From Haematococcus lacustris (taxonomy: Eukaryota > Chlorophyta > Chlorophyceae > Chlamydomonadales > Haematococcaceae), in assembly GCA_030144725.1 (NCBI GenBank), contig JASKMD010000021.1, positions 1,013,768 through 1,077,767 of the forward strand: a stretch of 64,000 nt of DNA, in the 5' to 3' direction. The notes beneath the pieces were generated by a model. The model made no database searches and had not been told where the DNA came from. It saw only the letters and a program-made list of their open reading frames with translations. The first letter of the stretch is position 1. Each line of letters starts with the position of its first letter. Positions 29,487 through 40,354 of this stretch are shown one piece after another. The position numbers and the translations under genes are program-made.

Positions 29487-30076
29487 ATGTAAGCGCTAAT
29501 GCACTGGGCGAACGTGTTAAAGAAACACGCACCGCGGAGCTACGGCTGGCTGCAGCCTGAACACCCCGGAGTGCCCAGGACTGCAGCCGAAGTGAAGATG
29601 CTGACGCCCAGACGTCCGTCTGTCGACAGCTGAAGGCAATTGATAACCTTCCTCCGGGGAAATGAGCTTAGAAGAAATGTAAGATAGCAAACGGAATGAG
29701 TAAGGACGCCTCGACTAGCAGCAAGCAAGGCAAAGCTGATACCCGTCACCAGGATGGTGCCGGCCTTCAGATGCCGATGGCAGTGAGCTGAGAATACCTC
29801 CAGACTTGGGTGCCCGTGATTACATCGGACAGCTGGTAAGGTCTTCTAAGCTGCCGCCGCAGCATCCCAATCCACTACAAATACCCAATCCCCATGCAAC
29901 CATGTCAGAACTGTTATGCAAGTCGCAGGATACACACACCAATCCATCCACAGAAGCTAGGTCACATCAACCATCAACCACCCATCACCATCTACCGTGA
30001 TACAACCACCTGTCATGCTTGCATGGCTAGCCCATGTCACGCAAACCGCACAGTCACGCCCATGGTTGTGACACCG
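29487..30076. other. 5' side of the Ty3 copy; possible primer-binding site
   Basis: On the minus strand, GGTATCAGCTTTGCC (about 29741-29727) lies upstream of gag and resembles the initiator-tRNA-Met primer-binding site (TGGTATCAGAGC). No LTR partner is present in the window to confirm it. Otherwise nothing coding. Confidence 0.25.
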
Positions 30077-30472
30077 CTCCTGGGCTGCCCACCCCTCCTG
30101 CTGCCCCCCCCTGGCAGCAGCTGGCAGCTGCTGCTGGTGCCGCTCCTGGGCTGCCCACCCCTCCTGCTGCCCCCCCCTGGCAGCAGCTGGCAGCTGCTGC
30201 TGGTGCCGCTCCTGGGCTGCCCACCCCTCCTGCTGCCCCCCCCTGGCAGAAGCTGGCAGCTGCTGCTGGTGCCGCTCCTGGGCTGCCCACCCCTCCTGCT
30301 GCCCCCCCCTGGCAGCAGCTGGCAGCTGCTGCTGGTGCCGCTCCTGGGCTGCCCACCCCTCCTGCTGCCCCCCCCTGGCAGCAGCTGGCAGCTGCTGCTG
30401 GTGCCGCTCCTGGGCTGCCCACCCCTCCTGCTGCCCCCCCTTGGCAGCAGCTGGCAGCTGGTGCTGGTGCCG
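30077..30472 (+). repeat. 66-bp tandem repeat, six copies
   Basis: Units start at 30077, 30143, 30209, 30275, 30341 and 30407 with CTCCTGGGCTGCCCACCC and are nearly identical, then decay. The period is a multiple of three with no stops, so three frames look open; I see no proof that any is translated. Confidence 0.95.
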
Positions 30473-30695
30473 CCCCTGGCATGCTCACCCCTCCATCTGA
30501 GCAGCAGGGGGCCACAGCAGAGCTGAACACGAGCTCGACACGCAAGCGGGGGGCGGGCGGGAGGGATCGGACCCAACATGTCGAGGAAGGTAACATAGCA
30601 ATGGCATACACACCTTGTGAGGCATTGCAGAGTGGCCAGGCCAACAGTACTGCTCACGAAGGGGTCAAGCATCGCAGCAACCTTGCGTATTTCCG

Positions 30696-30728
<33 letters not shown>

Positions 30729-31119
30729 CTCTTCATGAGCATGGGTGGAGGGGCGCTGTTACATCGGTTTGGCATGCCATGTGAGCCGTTTTGACAGCGG
30801 CGACTGTCCCTCACTATGTGCAGGTGCTCCTGGGCCACGTCGGTCGCGGCGGTCTCTCGCGGCGAGGCCCGCATGAGCAAAAAGTGCACGGATTTGAATG
30901 TGACGATTTGAGCCGCCATCAGCTGTGACACGCCCTGGATTTTGACGAACGGAGCCCATAGTCCACGGATAGCAGTTGCGCCTGGTGCGTTGTAATCGTC
31001 CTTTTGTGCTGTATCCCGCTGATGGTTGTGCCTGGCCTGAAGCCTGTGGCGCCCTCCATAATAAATGTGCTAGACACGCAAGCTTGCTATTGGGTGCTAG
31101 CTGGTGTAAGGTCGTACGG
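30473..31119. other. Spacer with a 30-nt poly-T tract
   Basis: T30 at 30699-30728 could be the poly(A) tail of a retroposed minus-strand sequence starting above 30729, or simple slippage. No target duplication or body recognised. Confidence 0.35.
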
Positions 31120-31206
31120 GTCAGAACGCCTATTGCAGCACCGTGCAGCATCACGTGACGGTTCAGTCGAGCGCGACGGTGGCGGGAGGTGCATCTATAG
31201 TCCTCG

Positions 31207-31620
31207 TTATGTAGTAGATAATGGTGTCGCGGGTCGTTTTAGGCGGTTTAAAAAGGCGAGGCCGAGGCCCTGGCGCGGGGCAGCTCGAGACCGAAGCCAG
31301 CGGTCACGGAGCGTAGCGACGTGACCGCTGGCTGAGGTCGAGAGCTGCCCCGCGCCAGGGCCGAGACCGAGCCTTTTTCAACCACCTGAAACGGCCCAGG
31401 CGACGCCATTATCTAGTGTAATTGAGTTTTACGTAGGCGACGCTCTATTGGCGCGGCGAAGCCGCGCAATGTGATGCTTCTTGTCACCTGCGATGGTGTT
31501 GGCCGGCTGTTACGTGTTCGTTGGGAGCACTTTTTGTTAATACACCAGGTCGCTGCAGTTAACGATTCTTAAAACGAGGTCTATTAACGATTACAACCGA
31601 GTAAAACTCCATTACATCTA
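31207..31620. mobile_element. Hairpin (foldback) MITE-like insertion in the left arm
   Basis: Arms at about 31210-31308 and 31322-31425 are reverse complements (TAGATAATGGTGTCGC with GCGACGCCATTATCTA; CTGGCGCGGGGCAGCTC with GAGAGCTGCCCCGCGCCAG; AGCCAGCGGTCAC with GTGACCGCTGGCT) around a 13-nt loop. The whole segment is absent from the matching right arm, where GCATCTCTAGTCCT runs straight into TACGTGGCG, so it is an insertion. A further short inverted pair links about 31418-31438 with 31597-31617. Confidence 0.75.
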
Positions 31621-31855
31621 GTAAGTGGCGCAGCACCATCAAAAGCGGCATGCCCCATGCCTTGACTGACCATGTTTCGGTGTTTCTCTGACTGGCGCCA
31701 GGCACTAGCCAGGACTCCATCCGCGACCATTGTCACACACGTGTGTTACTAGCAAGCTCATCTACACAATAGGTAAGGTTGCTGCAACATGCAAGTGAAG
31801 TGTGAGTGACAGCATCACAACAAGCCCATGGCACGCCCAGCCATGCCACAGCCAT

Positions 31856-32275
31856 TGTTACAGTGCTGCTGCGCGGTCAGGATGCATGGCTGGCTGCGAA
31901 CTAAACTCCGGCTGCAGCCGCCAGACACATGTTGCCGCGGTGGCTGACTACGTACTCGTAGACAGCTTCCGACTAGCGTGGCAGTGCTTTGTACTTGCAT
32001 CGTCAAGAAGATGGCATCAATAAAACACTTCCCATCGCATTCCTACGTCACTGAACCTGTCATTCGATCAAGAGTCCCAGTCTCCGTGAATCAGAAGTCT
32101 CCAGAAGTCCTTCAATCCCCCGACACTAAGCGCACAGGCTGAAGTAAGCCCAGAACAACTAACAAATGTCATAACAAAGTAAGACATGACAAACCCAGAT
32201 CTCGCATGCAGGACTTGAAAGATCTGCATGCATTTCAAAACACATGCATTCTGGATTCAAAGCAGGACTGTAACA
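31856..32275 (-). repeat. 3' LTR of the non-autonomous retrotransposon
   Basis: 420 bp, TGTTACAGT...ACTGTAACA, nearly identical to 34071-34472 apart from a few substitutions and an about 18-bp indel near the AGAAGTC words. Confidence 0.9.
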
Positions 32276-34070
32276 CTCTCCCCCACTCCAAAAAGCTACG
32301 TCCCGGAGCTTGCATCGTCTGGGTGAGACAGTCATTCGAACACAAAGCAGGCAGGCAGTTAAAAGCAGGCAGGCAGGTGAAAGCAAACATGCACATGCTA
32401 CATGCAAACAAGCAGTCATGCACCACGCTACATGCACACCAGGTGCAAGAGAGCACGAGCTAAGTATCTCGGTGTTGTCTTGTTCTCCACTCTAGAGCTG
32501 GCTTCAGCTCGCGGTGATGACATGTCCGGACGTGAAATCAGTAGCCGAGTGATGCATAAGAAAGCAAGAGAAGGTGGTAGCAAGAGAAGTTGGTAGATGT
32601 TGTGATTGATAGAGGTGGTGGTAAACGTGAACAGTTGGGTGAACCGAACTGTTGTGCACATGGAAGACACCATTGTGCAACGCATGTGGTATTCTCGACG
32701 TGAACCGGCCTTCTTGCCAGCCAGTGCAGCCGCTCGGTGGCGCTGGTACTGTACATCTGCGTGTGGAGAGTTACTCCTTCGTGTTTGTGTGTGTTCGGGT
32801 TTTCTTTCCCCTGCGTTGTGTTGTATTTGTTCGGGATCTCATTGCCCATGACGTTAGACGCGCCCCTTGCTGTGTGTGTTTGTGTATTCGCTGTGGTTTG
32901 CTGTGTTGTATTTGTTCGGGATCTCATTGCCCAGGACGTTTGACGCGCCCTCTGCGTGTGTTTTCGTTGGCGGTCGACGCGCCCTCCTCTGTGTGTGTGA
33001 TTGCTTGTTCTTGTCTTCTCGTTATCTCGTTGTGCAACTGCGGATTGTGCTATGGTTGTTGCTATGCAGAGGCTGAAGCCTGTGCACCCAATGTGTGTGG
33101 CCGTCCAGGCAGGTGCGTCAGCCCTGCTGTGTGCCGTTGTGTGCTTCCCTAGGTGTTACCTGGGTTGCCAGAGTGTGCACTAGCTGTGCCGCTAGCGGCT
33201 TGAGAGCTGTGGCTGGCTGCTGAGCTGGTCTAGCTCTGCTTGTCATGCCAATGATGTGCTGACCTGCTGCTGCAGGTTGTCCTTGGTGTGGATTGTGGGT
33301 AGCTGAGTATGTGTCTTGTGTATGCGCACAGCTCAGCGGCTGGTGTCAGTGGGTTAGCTGGTGTCAGCAGCATGTGAGCAGAGGGGTGTGCTCACAGCTC
33401 AACAGCTGGTGATGATGTGGGTTGGGGGGTGAGGCTCATGGCAGTGATGTGGCATGATGGTAAGTTGAGTCAGTGGAATGTAATGTTGTAACTGTGTTGA
33501 TGGCTTTGTAGCTAGAGGCACCGTGCTTGATGCTTTAGCCCGCCTGTGTGCCCTGATGGACTGGTCTAATGTGAAGCCGAGACACAACCAATTAAACATG
33601 GCTGGCTTTACAATGTCAACGTATCGTGAGGGTGGTGGTGGGGTTGACGGTGGTGTGCTGCATGTCAACTCGGCTGCGAAGTGAAGATGCGAAAGCTAAG
33701 CTGCCGGGCTGGTCCCGCGAGGTACTGAGGTCCCGCGAGGTACGGAAGTCCAGAGTTCACTGCAAAGAGCAGGTAGCACTGCATGCAGCAGGTAATCACT
33801 GCTAACGCAGGTAAACACCGCTCTCGCGGGTAGTCACTGCTTTCGCAGGTGGGCACCGCCTTCGCAGGTAGGCATTTGAAACACTGCAGGTCAGCGCTGC
33901 GAGTTGAGCAGTTGGGCAAGCTTACATTGCGATGGTGCAGGTGTGTCAGCGGTAGCTTGAGCCTTCGGCGTTCTTGCACCGGAGTTATTGCCCAAAAGTA
34001 CCTCAAAAGCTCGATTACTGCGTTGCGTGAGGCAAGAGCACAGGCCGATGATCGATGCGAGGAAACCAAA

Positions 34071-34472
34071 TGTTACAGTGCTGCTGCGCGGTCAGGATGC
34101 ATGGCTGGCTGCGAACTAAACTCCGGCTGCAGCCGCCAGAGACATGTTGCCGCTGTGGCTGACTACGTACTCGTAGACAGCTTCCGACTAGCGTGGCAGT
34201 GCTTTGTACTTACATCGTCAAGAAGATGGCATCAGTAAAAATAGTTCTCATCGCATTCCTACGTCACTGAACCAGTCATCCGATCCAGAGTCCTCAGAAG
34301 TCCTTCAATCCCCGACACTAAGCAGCGCTCAGGCATAAGTAAGCCCAGAATAACTAACAACCGTCATGACAAAGAAAGATATGACAAACCCAGATCTCGC
34401 ATGCAGGGTTGAAAAGATCTGCATGCGCATTTCAAAACATATGCATTCTGGATTCAAAGCAGGACTGTAACA
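34071..34472 (-). repeat. 5' LTR of the non-autonomous retrotransposon
   Basis: 402 bp with the same TGTTACAGT...ACTGTAACA termini. The following GCCAT completes the target duplication. Confidence 0.9.
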
Positions 34473-34698
34473 GCCATGTTAACTAATAAAATGGTATGCC
34501 ACTGAGCTAGTGGCCTGCTTGCACCCAAATGAAACTGCAGCCCAAGTTTCATGTGGCGCTGACGATGCGTTCAACACTAACATGGGTATGCAACCTCCTA
34601 ACCTCATGTCCTCTCACTACCCCTATGTGCCATCCTATTCGGCTGCAGGAAGGCATGCCAAGGTGTCTCTGTTGAGGTGTGTGATGGCAAGCATGGGT

Positions 34699-36819
34699 CT
34701 AGTTGGTGACAGGTGACATGTGCACCGCTAGAACATCCAACCAGTCAGCTATGTGCATGTTCCGCACTGGCTTCACGGTGGGCTGCCCATTGCCCACCAC
34801 AGCCCACAACTCTTGCAGCTGGTTTTTCAGCAACTTCGAGGTGGTTGGTGGCAGCTTGTTGCTAGCTAGCTTGCAGCGATACAAAGCTACTGATGTTGTT
34901 TGTTGTAGCCGTTCTCTACCTGCTGTTGTACAAGCATTTCATTGTGTAGTATTGAGGAGCTTTGTAAGTACCAACCTGTCGCTCAGCTTTGGTGTCGCCC
35001 CCTGCCCAGCAAGTTGTAGGCCGTGCCGGATTGCTATTTCCAGATCCATGGAATGCTCATCCTTCTGATGCTGCAACGGTTGTGCCCTTGAAACCTGCAA
35101 GAAACACACAAAAATAGCATGCACCATGGGGCATGCACCCTGCATTAAGGATCTGCAACAAAGAGGTCTACTGGAACATGTAATGCAAACAAACATATGA
35201 TGCATGGCCACTAACCTCCAGCAGTGATTGTGTGGCGGGCCCCTCCCTGCTGCCGGACACCGGGCGTTGTGCGGCAGTTGCAGTCACATGCGCCGAGCTT
35301 GCCCCCTGCCCCTGCAGCCCTGCCCCTCCCTGCCCCTTGCTGCTGCCAGGTGCCAGGATGGTGGGTGGACACTGGGCAGGACCTGCAACCACATGCGCCA
35401 GCCCAGCCCCCTGCCCCTGCAGCCCTGCCCCGCCCTGCCCCGCCCTGCTGCCAGCTGCCAGGATGGTGGGTGGACACTGGGCAGGACCTGCCGCCACATG
35501 CGCCAGCCCAGCCCCCTGCCCCTGCAGCCCTGCCCCTCCCTGCCCCGCCCTGCTGCCAGCTGCCAGGATGGTGGGTGGACACTGGGCAGGACCTGCAACC
35601 ACATGCGCCAGCCCAGCCCCCTGCCCCTGCAGCCCTGCCCCGCCCTGCCCCGCCCTGCTGCCAGCTGCCAGGATGGTGGGTGGACACTGGGCAGGACCTG
35701 CCGCCACATGCGCCAGCCCAGCCCCCTGCCCCTGCAGCCCTGCCCCGCCCTGCCCCTTGCTGCTGCCAGCTGCCAGGATGGTGGGTGGACACTGGGCAGG
35801 ACCTGCCGCCACATGCGCCAGCCCAGCCCCCTGCCCCTGCAGCCCTGCCCCGCCCTGCCCCTTGCTGCTGCCAGCTGCCAGGATGGTGGGTGGACACTGG
35901 GCAGGACCTGCCGCCACATGCGCCAGCCCAGCCCCCTGCCCCTGCAGCCCTGCCCCGCCCTGCCCCGCCCTGCTGCCAGCTGCCAGGATGGTGGGTGGAC
36001 ACTGGGCAGGACCTGCCGCCACATGCGCCAGCCCAGCCCCCTGCCCCTGCAGCCCTGCCCCTCCCTGCCCCTTGCTGCTGCCAGCTGCCAGGATGGTGGG
36101 TGGACACTCGGCAGGACCTGCAGCCACATGCGCCAGCCCAGCCCCCTGCCCCTGCAGCCCTGCCCCGCCCTGCCCCTTGCTGCTGCCAGCTGCCAGGATG
36201 GTGGGTGGACACTGGGCAGGACCTGCAGCCACATGCGCCAGCCCAGCCCCCTGCCCCTGCATCCCTGCCCCTCCCTGCCCCTTGCTGCTGCCAGCTGCCA
36301 GGATGGTGGGTGGACGCCGGGCAGGGTGAGTTGAGACGATGGTGCTTCATTCGCAGCTTGGTGCCGTTTCTGACAAAGCTGTACACAGCCAAGATGAGTA
36401 ATGAGGGCGAGGTCTTTGGCTTCACAAGCCGCTTCCAACTGGCTGTCCACAACACTGGCTGGCCCAATGACATGCAGCTTGTACTCTGGGGCACGAGTGA
36501 GGCTACCCTTAAGGCGCAAGGCTTCATGACGCAATCGCCATGCCACCTCCATCCCATCCTCCCCCTGGTGCACACCCACAGCTACCCATGCATAGAACTC
36601 CCTGGTGACGTTGAGGCATGTGCACTTGCAACAGAGCACGCATTTGCCCTGGTTGGGGTGCTTGAACCTTGGCATGCCTTCCTGCAGCCGAATAGGATGG
36701 CACATGGTGGTAGTGAGAGGACATGAGGTTGGGGGTTGCATACCCATGTTAGTGCTGAGCGCATCGTCAGCGCCACATGAAACTTGGGCTGTAGTTTCAT
36801 ATGGGTGCAAACAGGCCAC
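34699..36819 (-). CDS. Gene carried by the long-inverted-repeat element; cysteine-rich N-terminus and 35-residue repeats
   Basis: Not recognised. The first exon reads from 36819 (MACLHPYETTAQVSC, inside the right arm) through a cysteine-rich patch (GKCVLCCKCTC) and a region of normal composition (VTREFYAWVAVGVHQGED, KLHVIGPASVVDSQLEAACE). It then enters the 105-bp tandem array, which is open in this frame and adds about 330 residues of proline/glycine/arginine-rich repeat. Likely later exons follow a TTTCTTGCAG-type acceptor at about 35090 (VSRAQPLQHQKDEHSMDLEI...GATPKLSDR) and at about 34884-34699 (KLPPTTSKLLKNQLQEL...MHIADWLDVLAVHMSPVTN, stop 34701-34699). The copy of its first 60 codons in the left arm ends in unrelated sequence. 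It is not a recognisable transposase, so it may be captured host sequence. The exon joins are inferred, not proven. Confidence 0.4.
35281..36325. repeat. 105-bp tandem repeat, about ten copies
   Basis: The landmark GGATGGTGGGTGGACACTGG recurs every 105 bp from 35356 to 36301. The unit has no stop in several frames on either strand (35-residue period, AGLAHVAAGPAQCPPTILAA in one minus frame). Confidence 0.97.
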
Positions 36820-37170
36820 TAGCTAAGTGGCATACCATTTTATTAGTTAACACGGCCGTGGCATGGCTGGGCGTGCCATGGGCTTGCTGTGATGCTGTCA
36901 CTCACACCTCACTTGCATGTTGCAGCAACCTTACCTATTGTGTAGATGGGTTTGCTACGGACACATGTGTGTGACAATGGTCGCGGATGGAGTCCTGGCT
37001 AGTGCCTGGCGCCAGTCACAGGAACACCGAAATCTGGTCAGTCAAGGCATGGGGCATGTCGCGTTTATTGGTATCACGCCACGTACCTGGGCAAACTAGG
37101 ACTAGAGATGCACCTCCGGCTCCTGTTGCGCTCGACTGGACAGTCACGTGATTTTGCAACGCGTCCCTGG

Positions 37171-39113
37171 AACAATCTGTGCGATGCCCAGTGATAGAGA
37201 CCACTACTATAGGCTCATCCGCGGGGGAACATGTTCGCCCACCACCATCGCGGCCGTACTAGAGGCCAGCGACACAGACACGGCTTGAGCTATAGAGCGG
37301 GATGGTGCAAACGCGATGTCCTGGGGTGGCCTATGTGACCCAAACATTTTATCAGGCGTGTCACAGCTGAGCCGCCATAGCACCTAGCACACTGCACAGT
37401 ATTTAATGATACAAGCTGCACCGCATAGCTGAAAGAGTCCTCTACCCAGGGATGTGCGAAACATAAATAGAAACCACGTGGCTGAGACGCGGCGTCGTTT
37501 TGATTACCAGGGGTCAGTTACCTGTCATTTTCTGTTAGTTGGGGACACCAGCCGCTGGGTCGCGACATGTCAACGTCACGCCGACACACAGTATCCACCC
37601 TGATAGCACGTCGGCGGAGTCTGAAACAGCTTACTAGTTATGTTCGGGCATATACGATGGTGCCAAGGCGTTGACCTGACACTCAGTGTGTGTGTTTGTC
37701 GCTAAAAGGTTTGCGTCTATCCTATATAGCCCCACCCCCTGACAGCGTAAGCTGTGTGAGCCATCTTCTTCTACATACTGCACACTATTACAGGAGCTCG
37801 CTCGCAGCCCCGCGCCTCCACCCCGGTCTCGTTGCACCAGGCCGCGTCCGGACACGACCCCGACAACTCGCCAGGCCAAGGGTTTCAAGGCTGCATACCA
37901 TCGGCATCATGCGTTTTTTGCTGTGTGCTCCGCTGCGCACCGGGAGGGGTTACCTGTGCTTTGCTGCCCATTTTTGACTCAGCAACGGAGATGCCTGCGT
38001 GGTCTCCGTTGCTTGCATTGGTAACGCTCTGTATCGGCCCAGCGGGCCACTGCGCATCCAATGCCTGGGCGACTGCCTCGCGACGACTCGCCTGCACCGC
38101 GGCACACATCGCTGTGGGCTAAGGCTGGCTACCTCGCAAAGCTGCAGTGTTTTGCGCGGCTCATACAGCGCAACCTGGCACGGGCAAAGCAGCACCGAAC
38201 CCTCAGCTCACCTCCTCCGCTTCGCAGTCCGCGTTGCAGAAGGCGGCTTCAACGTCCCGACCGTCACCTACGGCCGACATGGCATGCATCGTCCGTCCGC
38301 AGCAGTGCCAGACCGCTGATGGTGTGCACCCCAACAATTGTACAGTGTAACCAATGGAGAGACGCGCATCAATAGAGCGTCGTCGTGCTTGCAGCTGCAG
38401 CTCCTACGCAGGCGCGGACCTGCGCGTATGAGAATGACGGGCGGGTCGGCGACCACGATAAAGCCCGCGGTGCTGAGAAGTGTGAGGAGGCGCCAGGCCC
38501 CGCAGGCAGTTGCTGCATGCTCAGGCACAGACACATTCCGCAGTTCTCGCAGCACCTGCGCGCAAGACCGGCGTGGGGCTGTCGATCCTTTCTGTACCAT
38601 CAACACGCGACCAGTGCTGGGAAACTGAACCAAACTGTACATGCCAACAACAGAAACGGGCACCACATCGCTGCAGTGTAATTGCAGCAGTCATCAGTGG
38701 CCGGCATTAGCAGTTGCCCACGCTGCTCCTGCCCTCAACCCCCTTACCCTGAACCTCCTTACACCTGCACACGTTGCCACCCATGCACTGTAGCCCCATC
38801 CAACCTGCCTCCCTTCTTTCCTTCCCCCCAACCCCTTTCCTTTCTCTCCCCTGCCCCCTCCCGCCCTTGTACCCTCGCTTTCCCCCGCCCTCCCCCTCCC
38901 GTCCTTGTACCCTCGCGTTCCCGCCCTCCCTCCTGGACCTTCAGGTTGTGTCCCTCCTCCCCTGCCTCACTGGCGCCTGACCTGTGCAGCTCCTGCTCCA
39001 CTGCCAGGTGCAGGGGACCGCAGCCGCACATCCTCCTTGCTCTGCCCCATGCAGCAGCGCTTCCAGCTCCTGGCCCATGCTGGCGCTGGCCTGGAGGGTG
39101 GGAACGAGAGCAA
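37171..39113. other. Unassigned region
   Basis: No gene model is supported. A short basic segment at about 38120-38200 (AKLQCFARLIQRNLARAKQ) resembles an IQ-like helix and has coding-type composition, but no convincing neighbouring exons. Pyrimidine-rich sequence fills 38800-38950. Confidence 0.35.
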
Positions 39114-39320
39114 TGGCAGGGGCAGGGGGCAGGGGCAGGGGCAGGGGGGCAGGGCAGGGGCAGGGGCAGGGGCAGGGGGGCAGGGCAGGCAGGGGCAGGG
39201 GCAGGGGCAGGGGCAGGGGCAGGCGGGCAGGGGCAGGGGGCAGGGGCAGGGGCAGGGGCAGGGGCAGGGGCAGGGGCAGGGGCAGGGGCAGGGCAGGGGC
39301 AGGGGGCAGGGGGGGAGCCC
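39114..39320 (+). repeat. (GGGGCA)n array
   Basis: Tandem GGGGCA with occasional shortened units. G-tracts every six bases could form G-quadruplexes on the plus strand. Confidence 0.95.
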
Positions 39321-39440
39321 CGTGAGCTCATAGGCCTTGAAGCCAGGTACTCCTACTGATCCCTCCCAATGGGGCGGCAAGGGCACCACTGGTTGCAGGG
39401 GCAGTGACACACACCTGCATGTCCAGCTGCTGCCGCTCCC

Positions 39441-39940
39441 NNNNNNNNNNNNNNNNNNNNNNNNNNNNNNNNNNNNNNNNNNNNNNNNNNNNNNNNNNNN
39501 NNNNNNNNNNNNNNNNNNNNNNNNNNNNNNNNNNNNNNNNNNNNNNNNNNNNNNNNNNNNNNNNNNNNNNNNNNNNNNNNNNNNNNNNNNNNNNNNNNNN
39601 NNNNNNNNNNNNNNNNNNNNNNNNNNNNNNNNNNNNNNNNNNNNNNNNNNNNNNNNNNNNNNNNNNNNNNNNNNNNNNNNNNNNNNNNNNNNNNNNNNNN
39701 NNNNNNNNNNNNNNNNNNNNNNNNNNNNNNNNNNNNNNNNNNNNNNNNNNNNNNNNNNNNNNNNNNNNNNNNNNNNNNNNNNNNNNNNNNNNNNNNNNNN
39801 NNNNNNNNNNNNNNNNNNNNNNNNNNNNNNNNNNNNNNNNNNNNNNNNNNNNNNNNNNNNNNNNNNNNNNNNNNNNNNNNNNNNNNNNNNNNNNNNNNNN
39901 NNNNNNNNNNNNNNNNNNNNNNNNNNNNNNNNNNNNNNNN
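39441..39940. other. Assembly gap (500 N)
   Basis: Exactly 500 undetermined bases, a conventional placeholder length. Confidence 1.
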
Positions 39941-40354
39941 GGCTGGCGCTGCCACGGCCCTTGCTGGCCCCCCCCCACTGCTGTCTCGACCCCTTTTCAA
40001 GCCGAGGTGGGGGCAGCAGGGCGGAGGGGGAGGGCGGGCATCGCTGACTGGTAGTGATGTTGGGGGAGGCAGTGGAGTGGCTGGGTAGGGTGAGCGGGGG
40101 TCCATTTCCTCCTGTGTCTGCACCCTGATGCTGGGCCTGAGTCGAGGCAGAGGGGGCTGCAGGCTTTGGGGTGGAGGGGTGCTGCAGAGGGTTGGGGTGC
40201 CGAAGCTGGGCCTGCCAGTGGCCCTGCAGCCCCGGTCCCTGTCGCCCCCGCTGCTCCTGCTGGCCCTGAGGCTGCTGGGGTTGACTTAGGCAGCAGCTTG
40301 ACGGCCGAGGTGGTTCCCGGGATGAGCCTGAGGCTGGTGCTGCCGGCCCCTGCT

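Larger units (their letters stand above)
31856..34472 (-). mobile_element. Non-autonomous LTR retrotransposon (TRIM/LARD-like), complete
   Basis: Two LTRs, 31856-32275 and 34071-34472, both begin TGTTACAGT and end ACTGTAACA. They are flanked by a perfect 5-bp target duplication GCCAT (31851-31855 and 34473-34477). The uninterrupted right arm of the host element has the empty site. Polarity is minus: on that strand the LTR at 34071 is followed within two bases by TGGTTTCCTCGCATCGA (34068 downward), a plausible tRNA primer-binding site, and the other LTR is preceded by the purine tract GGAGTGGGGGAGAG (32289-32276). The 1.8-kb interior has no gag, protease, RT or integrase. Confidence 0.9.
31120..37170. 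mobile_element. Long-terminal-inverted-repeat element with its own gene
   Basis: The left arm (about 31120-31206, 31621-31855 and 34473-34670, interrupted by two insertions) is inverted-repeated at 37170-36645 with high identity. Shared words include CCATGCCTTGACTGACCA, ACTGGCGCCAGGCACTAGCC, CACAATAGGTAAGGTTGCTG and CGGCTGCAGGAAGGCATGCC. The core (34671-36644) holds a spliced minus-strand gene and a 105-bp tandem array. Arms of about 500 bp with one non-transposase gene inside fit a Mutator-like foldback or gene-capturing element, but no terminal motif or target duplication was proven, so the outer limits are approximate. Confidence 0.65.
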
